DNA from: Eutreptiella sp. 'Long Island Sound 2002'
Taxonomy: Eukaryota; Euglenozoa; Euglenophyceae; Eutreptiales; Eutreptiaceae
Direction: 5' to 3'
Length of the DNA stretch: 64,000 bases
NCBI GenBank assembly: GCA_964036045.1
Contig: OZ038382.1
Location: forward strand, 144,658,961 to 144,722,960
Part shown: in pieces, positions 38,871-50,391 of the stretch
Layout of the letters: each line of letters begins with the position of its first letter
Numbering within the stretch: position 1 is the first letter of the stretch
Made by a program: the position numbers and the translations under genes
The notes under the pieces: model-generated
Told to the model about the DNA's origin: nothing
Databases searched by the model: none
The model's input: only the letters and a program-made list of their open reading frames with translations

Positions 38871-38988
38871 TGCGCCTTCCTCGGCGCCTTCCTCTGTGCC
38901 TTCCTCTGTGCCTGCAGAGTGCCCTGACGTGCCGGACGTGATTGCGGGTAATGAAGCGTGACATCTGGCTGCAGCGACAACTTTCAAG

Positions 38989-39198
38989 GTGCTGCCATCG
39001 CGCAAGGAGAAGATGTACTTCATTTTCTGCTGCACTAACCACACAGTGAAGGTGCACTGCGAGTCATCAGGGGAGGACCAGCTTGAAGCACTACGGCGTG
39101 AGGTGGCGGCCCTTTCAAAACGGTTCGAGACAGTTGAAGCCCTGGTGCTGGACAAGGAAAAGTCGGGCAAGAAGAGGAAGAGGGGTGACAGTTGGTGA
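38989..39198 (+). CDS. Small hypothetical ORF in the palindrome-rich insertion
   Basis: 69 codons starting MLPSRKEKMYFIFCC. It has a short amphipathic helix (EALRREVAALSKRFETVEAL) and a basic KSGKKRKRGD end resembling a nuclear localisation signal. No family recognised. It could be a remnant of a transposon protein or chance; the heptad-like helix and basic tail argue weakly for a real coding origin. Confidence 0.3.
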   Translation: MLPSRKEKMYFIFCCTNHTVKVHCESSGEDQLEALRREVAALSKRFETVEALVLDKEKSGKKRKRGDSW

Positions 39199-39204
39199 GC
39201 CGAT

Positions 39205-39625
39205 GGCTATGAAGATCGGTGAGCCGATCGGTGTGACAATCGGTGTGACGATCAGTGCGACGAATAGTGGTGTAACCACGGACAAAAATAAGCTGGCTTG
39301 GCTCGCATAACCTAAGATTGTTCGGACAACATATTGTTTAAACAGTCAGACCAACATCTGAGTCACATTGTACCTGGGCTCTGAGATCAGCTTGATCGGT
39401 GAACCGATCAGTGCGGGGATATGTACATTGCAGAAGTCATCACAGCATGATCCGTGCAATGATGTGCAATTCGGTTTGGGCCTCACATAATGCCTAGTAT
39501 GCCTGATTCCAATTTTTTTTCCAAAAACGTACAACGCTTTCCAACAAACAAATGCAGGGAAGAAACAGTGCACCAATTGGTGTGACTATCGGTGCGACGA
39601 TCGGCGCACCAATTGGTGCAACACT
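39205..39625. repeat. Right cluster of palindromic ATCGGTG / CCAATTGG repeats
   Basis: Repeats at about 39211-39265, 39390-39415 and 39567-39622. Many contain self-complementary cores (CCGATCGG, CCAATTGG). They mirror the clusters on the left side of the same insertion. Confidence 0.65.
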
Positions 39626-39823
39626 TGTTTTAGTGCATTTTCCTGGGGAAAATACACATTTCATGTTTTCGTAATAGTCCGACATGTGGCTCGACAAACG
39701 GTAGGGTGAATAATTAGGATGTCACAATCGGTTGCAAAACGGCTAGACATTCATCCATTCTAAGGTCCAAGCGGCTAGACGTTCATAGTTTTGGCCACTT
39801 TGTGTCCCATAAAATCGAAGGTT

Positions 39824-41002
39824 CTCACACTTCTCGAGTTTGATGCGGAGATGGTTTTCCTGACAGACGGTGAAAAACTCTTGCAGGAGGAGGATATGAT
39901 CCTCCTGGGTATTAGTACCCAGGCTCACGTCGTCGATGTGGGCCTCCATCTCAGCCCCACGGGAAAGCAGTTCCTGCAGAAGGGGTCTGCGTCTCAGGAT
40001 ATATAGGATTTTGTTCATCAGCTCCTGAAAGAGAGCAGGGGCATTCGCGACACCAAAGGGCATGACCTTCCAGCGGAAGACACGGCCCTTAGGGGTTACA
40101 AAGGCGAGCAGTTCCTGGGCTGCTCGGGTTAGGTCTACTTGCCAGAAGCCACTGCGCTTATCCATCTTGGTCTTGAATCGACACTTAGCGGTTCTCTCCA
40201 GGGTGTTCTCCATGTTGGGGATACTCCCTGAGTGGTTCTGGGTCTTTTTATTGACCTCCCCATAGTCAACGACCAAGCGCATAGCAGTGGACCCAGGTTT
40301 AGCAACCAGAAAACAAGGGCTACAATGGCGGGGGTAGTCCCCGTGCTTATACTCCTCGACGAGGCCAGCATCTATACACTCTTGGATCTGGCGTTCGATC
40401 TCGTCGATTTGATCTTGTGGGGCGGGGTATGGACGCCGCCTCACTACCGACCCTTCAAACTCTGGTTTGAGTTTGAGGTCCATCTGGACCAGTTTCTTAC
40501 AAGGCAGGGGTGGGGGCAACGTTCCAAAAACCTCCTGATACTTGTGGATGAGCTTAGTGAGAAGGGGGTCAAGATTCATGCTCTCCACTTTCTCGGAAAA
40601 ATCCTCCTCAGCGCGGAGGTTACTCTTCCCTTTATCCTGCGTTTCGGGGGGCAACTCATCCTCCCAGTCCTGGCGTTCCTGGGCATAGTGGAGGGAGTAT
40701 ACCAGAGGGATCTCAGGATCGGGGAGAGTCATCCCTTCATCATTCTCCTCGGACCAAATAGAGGTTTTCCAGGTCCTCTTGAGGAGGTCCAGGCGGGTCC
40801 GTCGCTCGATACCCTCAGCCTTAGCCCACAGGACCTGCTGGAGTTCCAGCACGTCATACCAGGAGACGGGCATGTTATTGGGTGAGGGTTTAGCGCCAGG
40901 TACCTGACCTGAGGGGCCATCAGTGGCCCTCATAGAGAACACGTCGTGATCATTAGACCCACCGGGGGCAGACTCGCCGAGATCCACCTCTTCCATGAGC
41001 AA
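39824..41002 (-). pseudogene. pol: Element F pol, RT N-terminal and palm part
   Basis: A charged linker (WEDELPPETQDKGK) is followed by the RT: PYPAPQDQIDEIERQI, GDYPRHCSPCFLVAKPG, LVVDYGEVNKK, motif A FKTKMDKRSGFWQVDL, motif B FGVANAPALFQELM, motif C EAHIDDVSLG, then EKCE, where the insertion begins. Motif A and C aspartates are intact, so F keeps a better RT core than E. Two stops (TAG 41003-41005, TGA 41009-41011) separate it from the Dam-like part upstream. Confidence 0.8.
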
Positions 41003-41008
41003 CTACGC

Positions 41009-41651
41009 TCAGAAGGCGCTATCCTTCAGTGTCACAACCTCCGGGTCGACCGGGGGAATTACAGTGGCGATATCGCTCAGGCGATCGTCAGCATCCGCCA
41101 GCAGAGTAGAGACTGCTGGTGTCTCCGGCTCAACGGGGCACTCGCCGCTCGTAGTGGTAACCGAAGAGTACTCGAATCTCTTCTCGAGATCATGGAGGGT
41201 AAGGCCCTTGTTTTCGGCCATCAACTCCTTGAGTATAACCTGATCAAGGTCACTCACGGGCACGGGGTTTAGAGCACCATCTACGATGGATAGGAAACTG
41301 CCCCATTCAGGGGCGGGCATGGTCTCCTGAGAGTCCTCAGGGATGTAGATGGGACCGTTGGGCAGTTCAGTCCTTCCCACGGTCATACGGTCCAAGAGGC
41401 GCCTCCAATAGGCGTGTTCACCTGTGGTACCCCATTCGGGGGTGCACAGGACCACTCTCGCTCCTTCGAGGGCAATTTTGGTAATCACCTTGGCGAGCTG
41501 GGAGAAAGGGGGGTTTGCGTAGCACAACCCCATTGATTTCCGGTAAAAGCGGTACGCATTGTTTAGGTTCCGCGAACAGTAGAGCTGCATCAGCTGCTGC
41601 TCTTTACTCGCGAACAGTTCTACCTGAATTTCATTCAGGTCCAGCTGCAGG
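41009..41651 (-). pseudogene. pol: Element F pol, Dam-like methyltransferase domain (5' truncated)
   Basis: Reads QVELFASKEQQLMQLYC ... GLCYANPPFSQLAKVITKI ... ARVVLCTPEWG ... YWRRLLDRM, which aligns residue by residue with element E (53974-54210). NPPF is the catalytic motif of N6-adenine/N4-cytosine methyltransferases, and here it is perfectly kept. The open frame continues into the LTR of element C (to 41773) only because C is inserted here; those residues (MGNCAG...GRDLLY) are not part of F. Upstream protease and gag are absent. Confidence 0.7.
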
Positions 41652-43839
41652 TAAAGAAGGTCCCTACCAGGACCGGCCCCTGCTGTACCCCTTCCACCAT
41701 ATCCCGTCACTCCTAGGGTCTTGCTTCTCACCAGGGTCTGCATGACCTTGCCCAATCCTGCACAATTTCCCACAAGAAATAGAAAAATATGGCTCCTTCA
41801 CACAGCTCCTGATCCCTTGCAATACCCAACTCCCAAATACAATCCAAATCCAAACAATCCACACTGAGGGCTTCCTTTCAACGCGCCGGTTGTCTCACAG
41901 TGCACACGGAGACACGGGCGGTGGGCATGTACAAGAATTGCACCAAAGAGGAAGCCCTGAAATTGGCATATGAACACAAATAGAGCAAAGTTGGGGAAAG
42001 ATGGAAACATACACAATCACAGCCATAGACCCCTCATTCCCTGGACTCAGGACCTTCCCTTGACTCGCCAACATGATGCCCTGAACCAAGTCAAATAAGA
42101 TGGCTAAATGCCATGTGTCAAAAGTCACTACACAAACCCAAAAAATGTGTTCCCTCCCAAGCCTCTAAATCCTAGCCCAATGGGGGAGGTGGCATGTCAT
42201 GGCCTAGAGTGGCACTCAGGATCATGCCCTACCCTGACATAAACTTGGTTGGACTTGGAGTCGATTGAGCTTGGAGTTGTGTCCCATGAAGATGACCTCA
42301 CAACATGGCAAAATCAGGCAAATCACACCATTATGCCCAAAAATCAATTATATACTCAAAAATGCATACGGCAAATATTCAAATGCTCCATGCATGTGTC
42401 AAACCGGAAAGTAGTGTACAAGGGTGATATAGCCCAAAAGTCCATGCCCAAGAAAATCCCTTCATTGGCTCCGAAACCCCTCCGGTTATGTACATGACAT
42501 GCTTCACAAGTCAACTCATGAATTTGAGACCTAATTTTGTGAGGCCTCGTGTGCCACGCCAAAGTGACCACGTGATCCGGCATATGGTGAGATGCAACAC
42601 CGAAGCATATGCCAACATATAAGGAACATACCATAGTTCACTGATCCCTAGACACTTTACTGTTAGCCGACCAGTTGAGCACATAAAATACAAAAATGAG
42701 CATAAAATGAGGTCAAAAACATGCAAATAATGCCAAATTCAAGATAATTACAATAGTATATAACTTCGCCCACCCACGCTATGGGGCTCACCATTGGGAC
42801 ATGGGCGAAGCCCTTGCCACGTATGACTCCATATATCTTCCTACAAACGGAGATATATAACATGGGCGTGAGCATATCGAAGCACATACCATGCATATAA
42901 CACATACCCTCAAAAAGTGGCTCCCACCATGGTATGCCATGCCCCTCCATGGACATAACTTCACGTTAAAAATACGTAGGAACACAAAGAGAAGTTTCTA
43001 TGCAACACCAACACTCATGCGATACACTCGAAAGTCGCATTAAAATATTCGGTTGCACGGTCCAAGAGTTATATATCACTTTCTACCCTCTTGACGATTA
43101 TCCCTGGCTACACCGAGCGTGTGTTCACATCAAAGGCGTTTGATGCTCTCGAAATTAAGTTCAGACCAAGGCGGTTCCAACGCAATTCTTGACATTGGTA
43201 TTCCTCGCCGTGAGCCCGAGATATGACCTTTCAAAGTGGCCTCACGAATCAGATTTGTTTATCCTTTATCTCCAAGAAAAACGAAGGAGATAACCAAAGG
43301 AAGGTTGATTCGTGAATGGGGGAAAATGTATGGCCACTCGAAATTCATCATATCAAGTGCGGCGACCTCAAAGTCGAGAATCCGATTCTGAATGTCTGAA
43401 AAAATTGGATTAATTTTCCGAGTGTATAACATGAAAATTGCGGAAGCAACGAACCCGTTACTGATGAAATCTGACCCTTCATCGGGGTTTCCGCCAAAAT
43501 ATCTGTAAATAACAGTTAACCAATCGGTTACCGCAAAATCGCGAGCCAACTGACAGTCGCCGATACATTGACAATCAGAACGGAAGGCGGAAAAATTATG
43601 GAAACATTATGATAAAAAAACCCTGTTGATTCCTGATATTCTGATATATAAATCTCAGCCGGCGGCGCCTCGGTGTTGAATATAGCCGCTCATAGCTGGA
43701 ATGGCCAAACCTATCACACTATCACATCAGGTTAGGTCAGATGGATGAGAGTATGATATCAGCCAATGGCGGCATGCCGGCACATAGATACACACCCCAA
43801 GTGACCCAAAGATGGCCACGGGCGTCGGAACCGGCTTCA
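41652..43839 (-). repeat. Element C 3' LTR
   Basis: 2188 bases, about 180 shorter than the B LTRs and more diverged. Minus-strand ends TGAAGCCGG...CTTCTTTA. The embedded gag-start frame is conserved (ATG at 41743: MQTLVRSK...GRDLLY). Confidence 0.85.
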
Positions 43840-43850
43840 CCCCCCTTCCC
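43840..43850 (-). other. Polypurine tract of element C
   Basis: Minus-strand GGGAAGGGGGG directly before the LTR start TGAAGCC. Same junction as in B. Confidence 0.8.
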
Positions 43851-44150
43851 AGAGCGTTGTTACCGCTGGCAAGTCATTGAAGTGAGGAGGGGAGGACCCC
43901 AATGGGCTCCCCACCCCCCCCCATGTCCCAAGGACACATGGAGGCCCCACACACGTCGTAGGCGTCCCCCATGCCCCAAGGGAGGGGTGAGGACACTCAT
44001 AATCGGTGCCCTACGCCATATCCGGTCTCCTCTTGATCTACAACATGGACCAAGGGGATCAAAGATAGAGAAACGCCGTCGGTCGACCTAAATAAGTATA
44101 CCAGAATGAAATATATATGTGGAGATCGAGTTAAGGGGGTATATGGCCAA

Positions 44151-46604
44151 TCAAGGCCCAAAACTCCCCGGAAGAACGCCCTCACCCGTCTCCCAAGCAC
44201 AAAAACAAACAAAAATGCCAAGGGGGATCCATTGCGGTGCTACAGCAGCCACCAAATGGACCAACACGTCCTTGACATCCAAGGAGATGTTCTTCCTCCT
44301 TAGATACTCCATCCAGACCGTGGTATACCTCGGCACGAAACTGCTCGGAGGCTCCCATAAATCCCTGGATGCGGCGAATCCCTTCCAACGGACTTTATAA
44401 AGCCTCCTCCTAGGCGTCCCCGGGTCCGGCTTGTCCGTCAGGATCCTCTCGGCGGTGAAGTCGTCGTCCTCACCCTCGTCATCCGAGTCCACATCGCCGG
44501 CCGTGAACTCGAAGGTGATGGGACTTTCGCTGGGGTCCGGTCCTCGAGGACAAAGCTGGGTATGGTCGCGGTCCAGGATCTTGTTATCCCCCACTCGAAC
44601 CGCATACACATCCTGCCCGACCCTCCGCACGATTACCCCCGGCACATACCAAGACGCCTGCCGATGCCTGGACAGGACATCCTTGTGGTGCCGCTCCACC
44701 CATACGGTGTCTTGGAGAGGATATTTCTGGACTTTTCCCTGCTTGAAGTACTTGGCCCTCTTCTCATGCTCGTCCTGAAGTGCTTTGCACACCTTGGCCG
44801 CCGTGTCGTCCGCCTCAGCCATCATAGCGTTTGCATCCCGGGCCACTTTGCCATGGTTCAACCACGGGAGAGTGCGTGACACTCGATCCTGTAGGAACAG
44901 GATGCGATGGGGCGACAGTCCAGTGGGCCCCGGAAGGTCATGGTACGCCTGGAGTCCTCTCCACAGCGAATTATACCAGTTCCGGCCCGGTTCGTCAACG
45001 TGCAGCTGGCAGAACTTCTCGAACATTTGCCGCCCGGCCACCTCAGCCCGGCCATTCGACCGGCTGTGGTACGCCACGGTCTTGGCGTGCCAAATCCCCA
45101 TGTGCCTGCACATCGTCTTGAACCACGTCCCCACTAATTGACTGCCCCGATCGCTGCAGATGACAGCTGGGACATCAAAAATCGTCAGCCAATGCCTGAT
45201 CATGGCATTAGCGACGGTCTTGGCCTGCAGACCCACTCCATGCTTGTCCTTCTTGTCCTTCTTCTTGGACTTCTTGCCCGGGACTGCCACGATGTACCCG
45301 CTGTGCCTGTCCACCGCCAGGATGACACAATCATAGGTCTCTCCTTCCACGGTGACCTCCGGCATGGCGAACACATCCATGGCGAGGGACCGCATAGGGG
45401 CCTCCGGTATAGCCGTATACACCGGGTTGCCCGCCGTGGAGTGGTTGGGGCTCTTCGTGGCCCGATACACGGCACAGTCGCTGCAGTACTTGTCCAGGAT
45501 GGCGTAGTACCCCGGTGGGAACTTGAAGCGCCACTCCAGGTCCTGCTGCATCTTGTCCCGACCAGGATGCATCAGCTGGGCATTATGCCAGTGATCAATG
45601 AGCTCCTCCATTCGGTTCTCTGGGACCAATAGCTTGTCCTCGAGGAATAGTTTATCCCCATCCTCGGTCAAGCCCTCAGGCCATTCGTCGTCCGACGGGG
45701 CGCTCACGGCATTCCAGTACCTGCTCCAGTGCTCGGATGCCGCGTAGTCATCAGACCAGTCCTCTGTAAGCACCGACCTGACTAGCTCTACAGGGGCCAC
45801 CATCCATTGCTCGAGGGTTTCCTCTCGAATAGCTTGGACTCGGGCACCCCGGAACTTGGCCAGGGCCGTACGGTTTGCCATCACCACAAAGCACTTGACC
45901 CCCTCCTGCTCCATGGCCTTCTCCATCTCGATGATGCGTTTGGCCTCCTCCGTCTCCTCGGCGTCCCCATGGCTGGATATGTCCATCCATGCCTTGCCTG
46001 AGGGGTAGGCACATCGACTGAGGCAATCCGCCACAGTATTGTCCTTCCCCGGGACGTACACGACGCTGAGGTCGAACTTGGCGAACGTCTCATGCCGCCA
46101 GGCCCTCCTGGCCGCCGGTCCCGAGGGGGTGTCGACCCGCTCCTTGTGCCAGATCTGCAAGGACTGATGGTCCGTACAAACCACCACCGGTTGCAATCCG
46201 ATGTGGCCAGACCACTTCCTGAGCGCACAGACAATGGCGTACGTCTCCATCTCCCTCGCGGTCCAGGTTCGACGTTCGCCCTCGGCCAGGATCCGACTCC
46301 AAAACGCCACGGGTACGTGCGACCCGTCGTCCCGGATCTGCTCGAGGACTGCCCCTACAGCATAATCCGAGGCGTCCGTCCGTAGCACGAATCCCTTGTC
46401 TGGATCTACCAGGAATAGCCCCAGCTGCCCCAGGAGTCGCTCTTTCAGGCGGCTGAACGCATCCTCGGCCTCAGGGGTCCAGGCAAGCTTCTTCTTGCTC
46501 CCCTTCCGGCCATCGAACTTGCCCACCTGCAGCATCTTGTGCAGCGGCCCCAATAGCTCTGCATACATCCGGACATAGCCCGAATAGTAGTTGCAGAACC
46601 CCAT
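44151..46604 (-). pseudogene. pol: Element C pol, RT thumb, RNase H, integrase, chromodomain
   Basis: About 817 codons, collinear with B pol. RNase H, the HHCC finger, integrase D-D-E (MDVFAMPEV, CSDRGSQL, NGRAEV) and chromodomain are all present. The upstream RT part is cut off by a TGA at 46641-46643, where B has Trp (LHHW). The natural stop of the family (TAA after HLVAAVAP in B and D) is CAA here, so the protein reads on for about 29 residues to 44151. Several substitutions mark it as an older copy. Confidence 0.85.
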
Positions 46605-46640
46605 GAAGGATCGGAGTTCGCTGATGGTCTGGGGCTTCTC

Positions 46641-47280
46641 TCAGTGGTGCAGGGACGCCAGCTTCCCAGGCATGGGACAGCGTTGCCCGTGACCAACCAC
46701 GTGACCCCCGAACTTCACTTCCTTCACGAAGAGTGAGGGTTTGGTGGGCTTGCACACCATGTTGTGCTTGTCCAGCTCGCTGAGCACTTGGCGCAGAACC
46801 TTCTCATGCGCTTCGATGAGCTCCTCCTCAGTCATGTCCTCCGTGCCGGACCCGATGATGATGTCGTCCACAAAGGGGTCGGCACAGTCCCGGACAGGAC
46901 CGAGTAGGTCCTCCATCATGCGCTGGAAAGCGGCGTTGCCATTCTTGGCACCCATAGGCACCACTATCCACTGCATGGGCCCCAGGCGTCGACATCGCTG
47001 TGCAGGGCCTGGAGTCCGGGTGTGGCGGCATCTGGTGATAGCCGTGTTTCAGGTCTAACACCGTAAAGATCCGCTTTTTCTGTTGCTTTTGGAGGATGGT
47101 GTTGATCAGAGGAAGCGAGTACGAGTCGTGCTCGGTTTGCTCGTTCAAACCCCTGTAATCCACCACCAACCTCCACTCGCCCTTCTCCTTCTTAGGCACG
47201 ATAAAGGCTGGGCTGCCCCACTCACTGTCGGAGGGTTCGATCCAGCCCCGCTCAATAAACTTGGCCAACAACTTCTTCAT
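46641..47280 (-). pseudogene. pol: Element C pol, RT core with frameshift
   Basis: RT N-terminus and motifs (WRLVVDYRGLNEQ, VLDLKHGYHQM) lie in one frame up to about 46985, and the rest (MQWIVVPMGAKN ... FVDDIIIG) in another, so a small indel occurred near TAMSTP-GPMQW. Motif C is intact. It ends at the TGA 46641-46643. Confidence 0.8.
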
Positions 47281-49214
47281 GGCCTCGGCCCGATCCCCCT
47301 GAAGTTGGTACTGCCGATGACGATAGATCTTGGGGTTCGGCTTAACTTGATCTTCGCTGTACCAAACGTCCCACGATCTGGAGGGTTCTTGTTGGCGACG
47401 CCACTGAATAGCCGCGGATAGGCATTGATCAGCCTCTCTTTCAGCTCGGCGACCTTCGGGTTCTCCTGGGCCTCTTCAGCCGCTTGCTTCGGTATCGATA
47501 CAACCGACCGCACTGCGGTATAGGCCTCTTCCGGGTCCGAGTTTGACTTCTCCTCGTCCGATATGCCGTCTTCATTGTCGTGGGGAGCTCTTCCCGGCGA
47601 AAATTTTCTGAAATTTGCGGCAGCGGCCTGGTTCTTGTTGCTAGTGGCCCCTATTCCTGGAAAATCCCATGTCGGCGGGTCCGACCCAACCGGACCATCA
47701 TATTGGTCCGCGATGTGATCGGTGACCCTCGCCACGAACTCATCCTTCTCGTACTTGCCGGTGACCAACATCTTGTCATCCGACCAATGCGGAGATGTGA
47801 CCATGTCCCGCCCCTTCTTGGCTGCCACACGGTCGTGCATCCCCATCTGCATGTAGTTGACGACGTGGTCGATCTCGGAGTGGGACAGGACGTCAATGCC
47901 ATCAATTGGCTGATCCGTCCCCTCCTTGGGCTCAAACATGACCCGCATGGGCACCGCCTCAACCCTACGGATGAATGCTTCATCACCCGTGGGCTGGGCT
48001 TGCGCCCCATCCACCAGGAAAGCCTTGGTACCCCACGCTTGACCCGGGGAGGGCATTGATACACCCTTGGCGTCGATGAACAACTCCTCCCCTGGCCCGA
48101 ATGACATCTCGTTCAGGGTGATGGAGTCCAGCGTCCGCTTGAGACCCTCCAGCGGACATGGGGTGGATCCTATGCCGGTTATGACCAGGATCCCCTTCGC
48201 CCTATCTGCGACGATCTTCTCCACCGTTCGTCTGGTATTGTCCAGGGAGCCATGCCAATACATGAACCCCCACTCCTTCAAACCCCAATGCCTGTGCCAG
48301 GCTGAGTCTCCTCGATGCCAATGCCTCCTACACTTCCGCAAAAGTGGGGCATCCCGGGAAGCGAAGACGTCCGTCTGGGGCGCTTCGGCTCCCAGCGTCT
48401 GGATCATCCTGTCATACACCTGCGGCGCCATTCCATACTCCGTGAGCTGAACTCCGCGGTCTCCTCTGGACTTGGCACCCACAGCTTGCACCGCTCGGAC
48501 GATCCGATCCTCTTCCTCAGCATTCCATTGGGATGATCCGCATGCATAGTCCGTGGACAGCCATGTGAAGCATTCATCATCCTCCCGGACCAGCGTTGCA
48601 CGATGGGGAAGGGCTCCAATGGCGTTTCCCACCATGAAGTCATACCCCATGATCATATCCCAATCAGTAATGTCGGCCACATAGAAGTTCCCGGATAGAG
48701 TGGTTCTCTTCGCCAAATCAGGGCGGTTCAAGCGCTCATGCTCCCAGAATTCCATACTGATAGTGGCCTCATGGGTGCCACCACCCATAATCTCCCCATT
48801 GGCCACCTTCAGGCGTACCGGTCTACAGCTGGGCTGCAGGGATTCCTCCTTGAACAACCCTCTCCGGACCAGGCTCACCTGGGCACCCGTATCCACCAAA
48901 ACATCCACCACCAACTCCTCTTGTCCGCACCGTACACGCACCTTCAAGTGCAACTGCCGCTCGTCACCATGCGGTGTATGGACGACTCTCACGGCATGCA
49001 ACTCTAGCACATCTGGGTGCATCAGGACTTCGAGGGTATGGGCCCGGATGGTGTAGATCTTGGGCTGGTCCTGCCCGTCCACGGGGCTCTCCGCGGTCGC
49101 TCCTTCCTTCTTGCCACGTCCCTTGCCCACATAAACTTCCCTTGGCAGGGCGCTCCAGGGGTTGGGAGTGCCGAAACTCAGTGGTTTTGGCTCTTCCAGA
49201 GCCTTCTTCGGCAC
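47277..49214 (-). pseudogene. pol: Element C pol, protease and Dam-like domain
   Basis: About 645 codons, matching the first 640 of B pol. Protease DTGAQVSLV is intact; a degenerate Dam-like domain (TDVFASRDAPLLRKC ... GILVITG) lies around 48140-48365. A one-base deletion near 47345 (KIKL, where B has KLKPNPK) throws the frame off, and it ends at 47277. The upstream frame (SSKISGIPEKAKAHRVPKK) overlaps the gag end, as in B. Confidence 0.85.
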
Positions 49215-49295
49215 CCGATGTGCCTTCGCTTTCTCTGGGATTCCACTGATTTTCGGAGGAGAGACCTCCGAGGTCCCACTCCCGTGGGGGCTCTT

Positions 49296-50040
49296 CTAGA
49301 CATGGCCTGCCGCAGCTCCCTCCTGCTGCGATCCGCTCAGAATTTGTCCACCACGTTGCTGGGCTTTGAGTTCCTCCAACTTCCTCAACATGTCCTCAGC
49401 AACCTCCTGGATCGACCTCACGCGTCGGTCTGGGCCGGGTCCTCCACCATAGCCTTTTCCTCCGCCTTTCCGATGGCCCTTTCCTTGGCCTTTTGCACCG
49501 TCTCCGCCCTTTGCCTTCCAATCGGCAATTCGTTGCTCCTTGGGCTTCTTGTCGGGATGGGCGGCGAAGTAGGTCTTCTTGTCCTCCTCATATACCTTGC
49601 AATGCCGGTGGTCATGTGCATGGTTGTTCCCCTTGCCGTAGCAGACCCAGCAACCGGTGTGCTGTGATCTGTACTCGCGGAACGAGAGCGGCGGGTTCCC
49701 GATCCTCCGCAGTTCTCTGCGGTTCTTGGTCCTGGGGTCCAGGCGGTTCCACCTGGACCTGTCCTGCCTATTCTCCTTCATATTGTGCGCTAAGAACGCG
49801 AAGAAGTGGGCTTCTTCATGATCCTCTGGGGTGGTCGCGGTCCAGGGATCTTGGCCGCTTCCACTCCCTTCCTGCGCGGTGCCGACCGTGTCCCCCTTGA
49901 CCTCTCGGTAGTGGCGATCTTCTCGATGACCTCGATGTCCTTGGCCTTGTCGATCCTGCACGTGGGCCTCGTTCTTGGCGTTGAGCTTCAGCTCCACCGT
50001 TATGTACTTCATGATCTCGTCCAGGCTCATGCGGGCGAAG
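49296..50040 (-). pseudogene. gag: Element C gag, C-terminal part with zinc knuckle
   Basis: Matches B gag from FARMSLDEI to the stop, including the CWVCYGKGNNHAHDHRHC knuckle with the same unusual spacing and the KGQGKG-rich tail. The open frame continues to 50108 into unrelated sequence (MLSASLIQLEYASKH), which is not gag. Confidence 0.85.
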
Positions 50041-50311
50041 AAGTAAGAAAAAGTGCTTTTCGGGTGCTTTGAGGCGTACTCTAGTTGTATGAGAGATGCA
50101 CTGAGCATTCAGGCATTTCTATCTTAGTATTGGCCCCACCAAAAGTGGTGATAACACATTTTGACCTATGGAACCAAACACCCAATCAGGATATGGAGTG
50201 GACCCCTTAATCCCCTATCAATGTGAGGCAAGTCATCTTTTCCTGAGTTGACTGAGAACTGACATATCCAGGGCAGAGCCTATGAATTTATCTATGTTTT
50301 CTCATGAATTC

Positions 50312-50391
50312 TTAGCTGTCCTAGTGGTATGCACCCTAGGGGGCTGGGCACCTCTTTTTGAGAGGTCCTGGGTTCAATTCCCGGTCAGCCT
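50312..50391 (+). other. tRNA-derived segment (SINE head or decayed tRNA)
   Basis: A perfect B-box GGTTCAATTCC (50371-50381) sits in a canonical T arm (CTGGG, seven-base loop, CCCGG). An anticodon-arm-like hairpin (ACCTC-TTTTTGA-GAGGT, 50350-50366) precedes it. The variable loop is only one base, the D-arm region is too long, and the acceptor stem is only half paired. A functional tRNA is therefore unlikely. A tRNA-derived SINE is the likeliest reading. Confidence 0.4.

Larger units (their letters stand above)
38427..39823. mobile_element. 1.4 kb insertion with palindromic short repeats in element F RT
   Basis: Comparison with element E shows the RT reading KLEKCE on one side and (E)M-x-YLGFDVG on the other, with about 1.4 kb of unrelated sequence between. 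The insert is AT-richer and full of short units such as GATCGGTGCGAC and CCAATTGGTG, many palindromic, at both ends. A 9-base GGCCAAAAC occurs inward from both ends (about 20 and 38 bases in), a weak hint of subterminal inverted repeats. No transposase is visible. It is probably a non-autonomous element. Ends are approximate and no target duplication is clear. Confidence 0.5.
35870..41651 (-). mobile_element. Element F: second Ty3/gypsy-like family, decayed and split
   Basis: Minus-strand pol in one frame (41651 down to 35984): Dam-like domain, RT, RNase H, integrase and chromodomain. It is broken by stops at 41009, 41003 and 37622 and by a 1.4 kb insertion at about 38427-39823. The 5' part (gag, protease) is missing because element C lies at 41652. 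It is closely similar to element E on the plus strand. A short sequence after the pol stop (35870-35983) should hold its 3' end, but no LTR pair can be defined. Confidence 0.8.
41652..50040 (-). mobile_element. Element C: B-family LTR retrotransposon, 5' half missing
   Basis: The 3' LTR (41652-43839), polypurine tract, pol and the C-terminal third of gag match element B in order. Similarity stops abruptly at 50040/50041, at the codons for FARMSLDE in gag, so the 5' LTR and most of gag are gone. The left end is inserted in the Dam-like domain of element F. Pol has two frameshifts, one nonsense codon and a lost stop codon. Confidence 0.9.

Noticed and set aside
38407-39057. 216-codon minus ORF with RTDRRTDRR repeats
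   Set aside because: The repetitive protein is only a translation of the short palindromic DNA repeats; no conserved domain.
38640-39625. CRISPR-like array
   Set aside because: Repeats are short, palindromic, irregularly spaced and inverted across an insertion; the genome is eukaryotic.
41652-41773. N-terminal extension of the element F Dam-like protein (MGNCAG...)
   Set aside because: This part is LTR sequence of element C read through the insertion junction.
50041-50108. N-terminus of element C gag (MLSASLIQLEYASKH)
   Set aside because: Not similar to B gag; similarity ends at 50040, so it is unrelated flanking sequence.
50312-50391. Functional tRNA-Lys(TTT)
   Set aside because: One-base variable loop, overlong D region and poor acceptor pairing.
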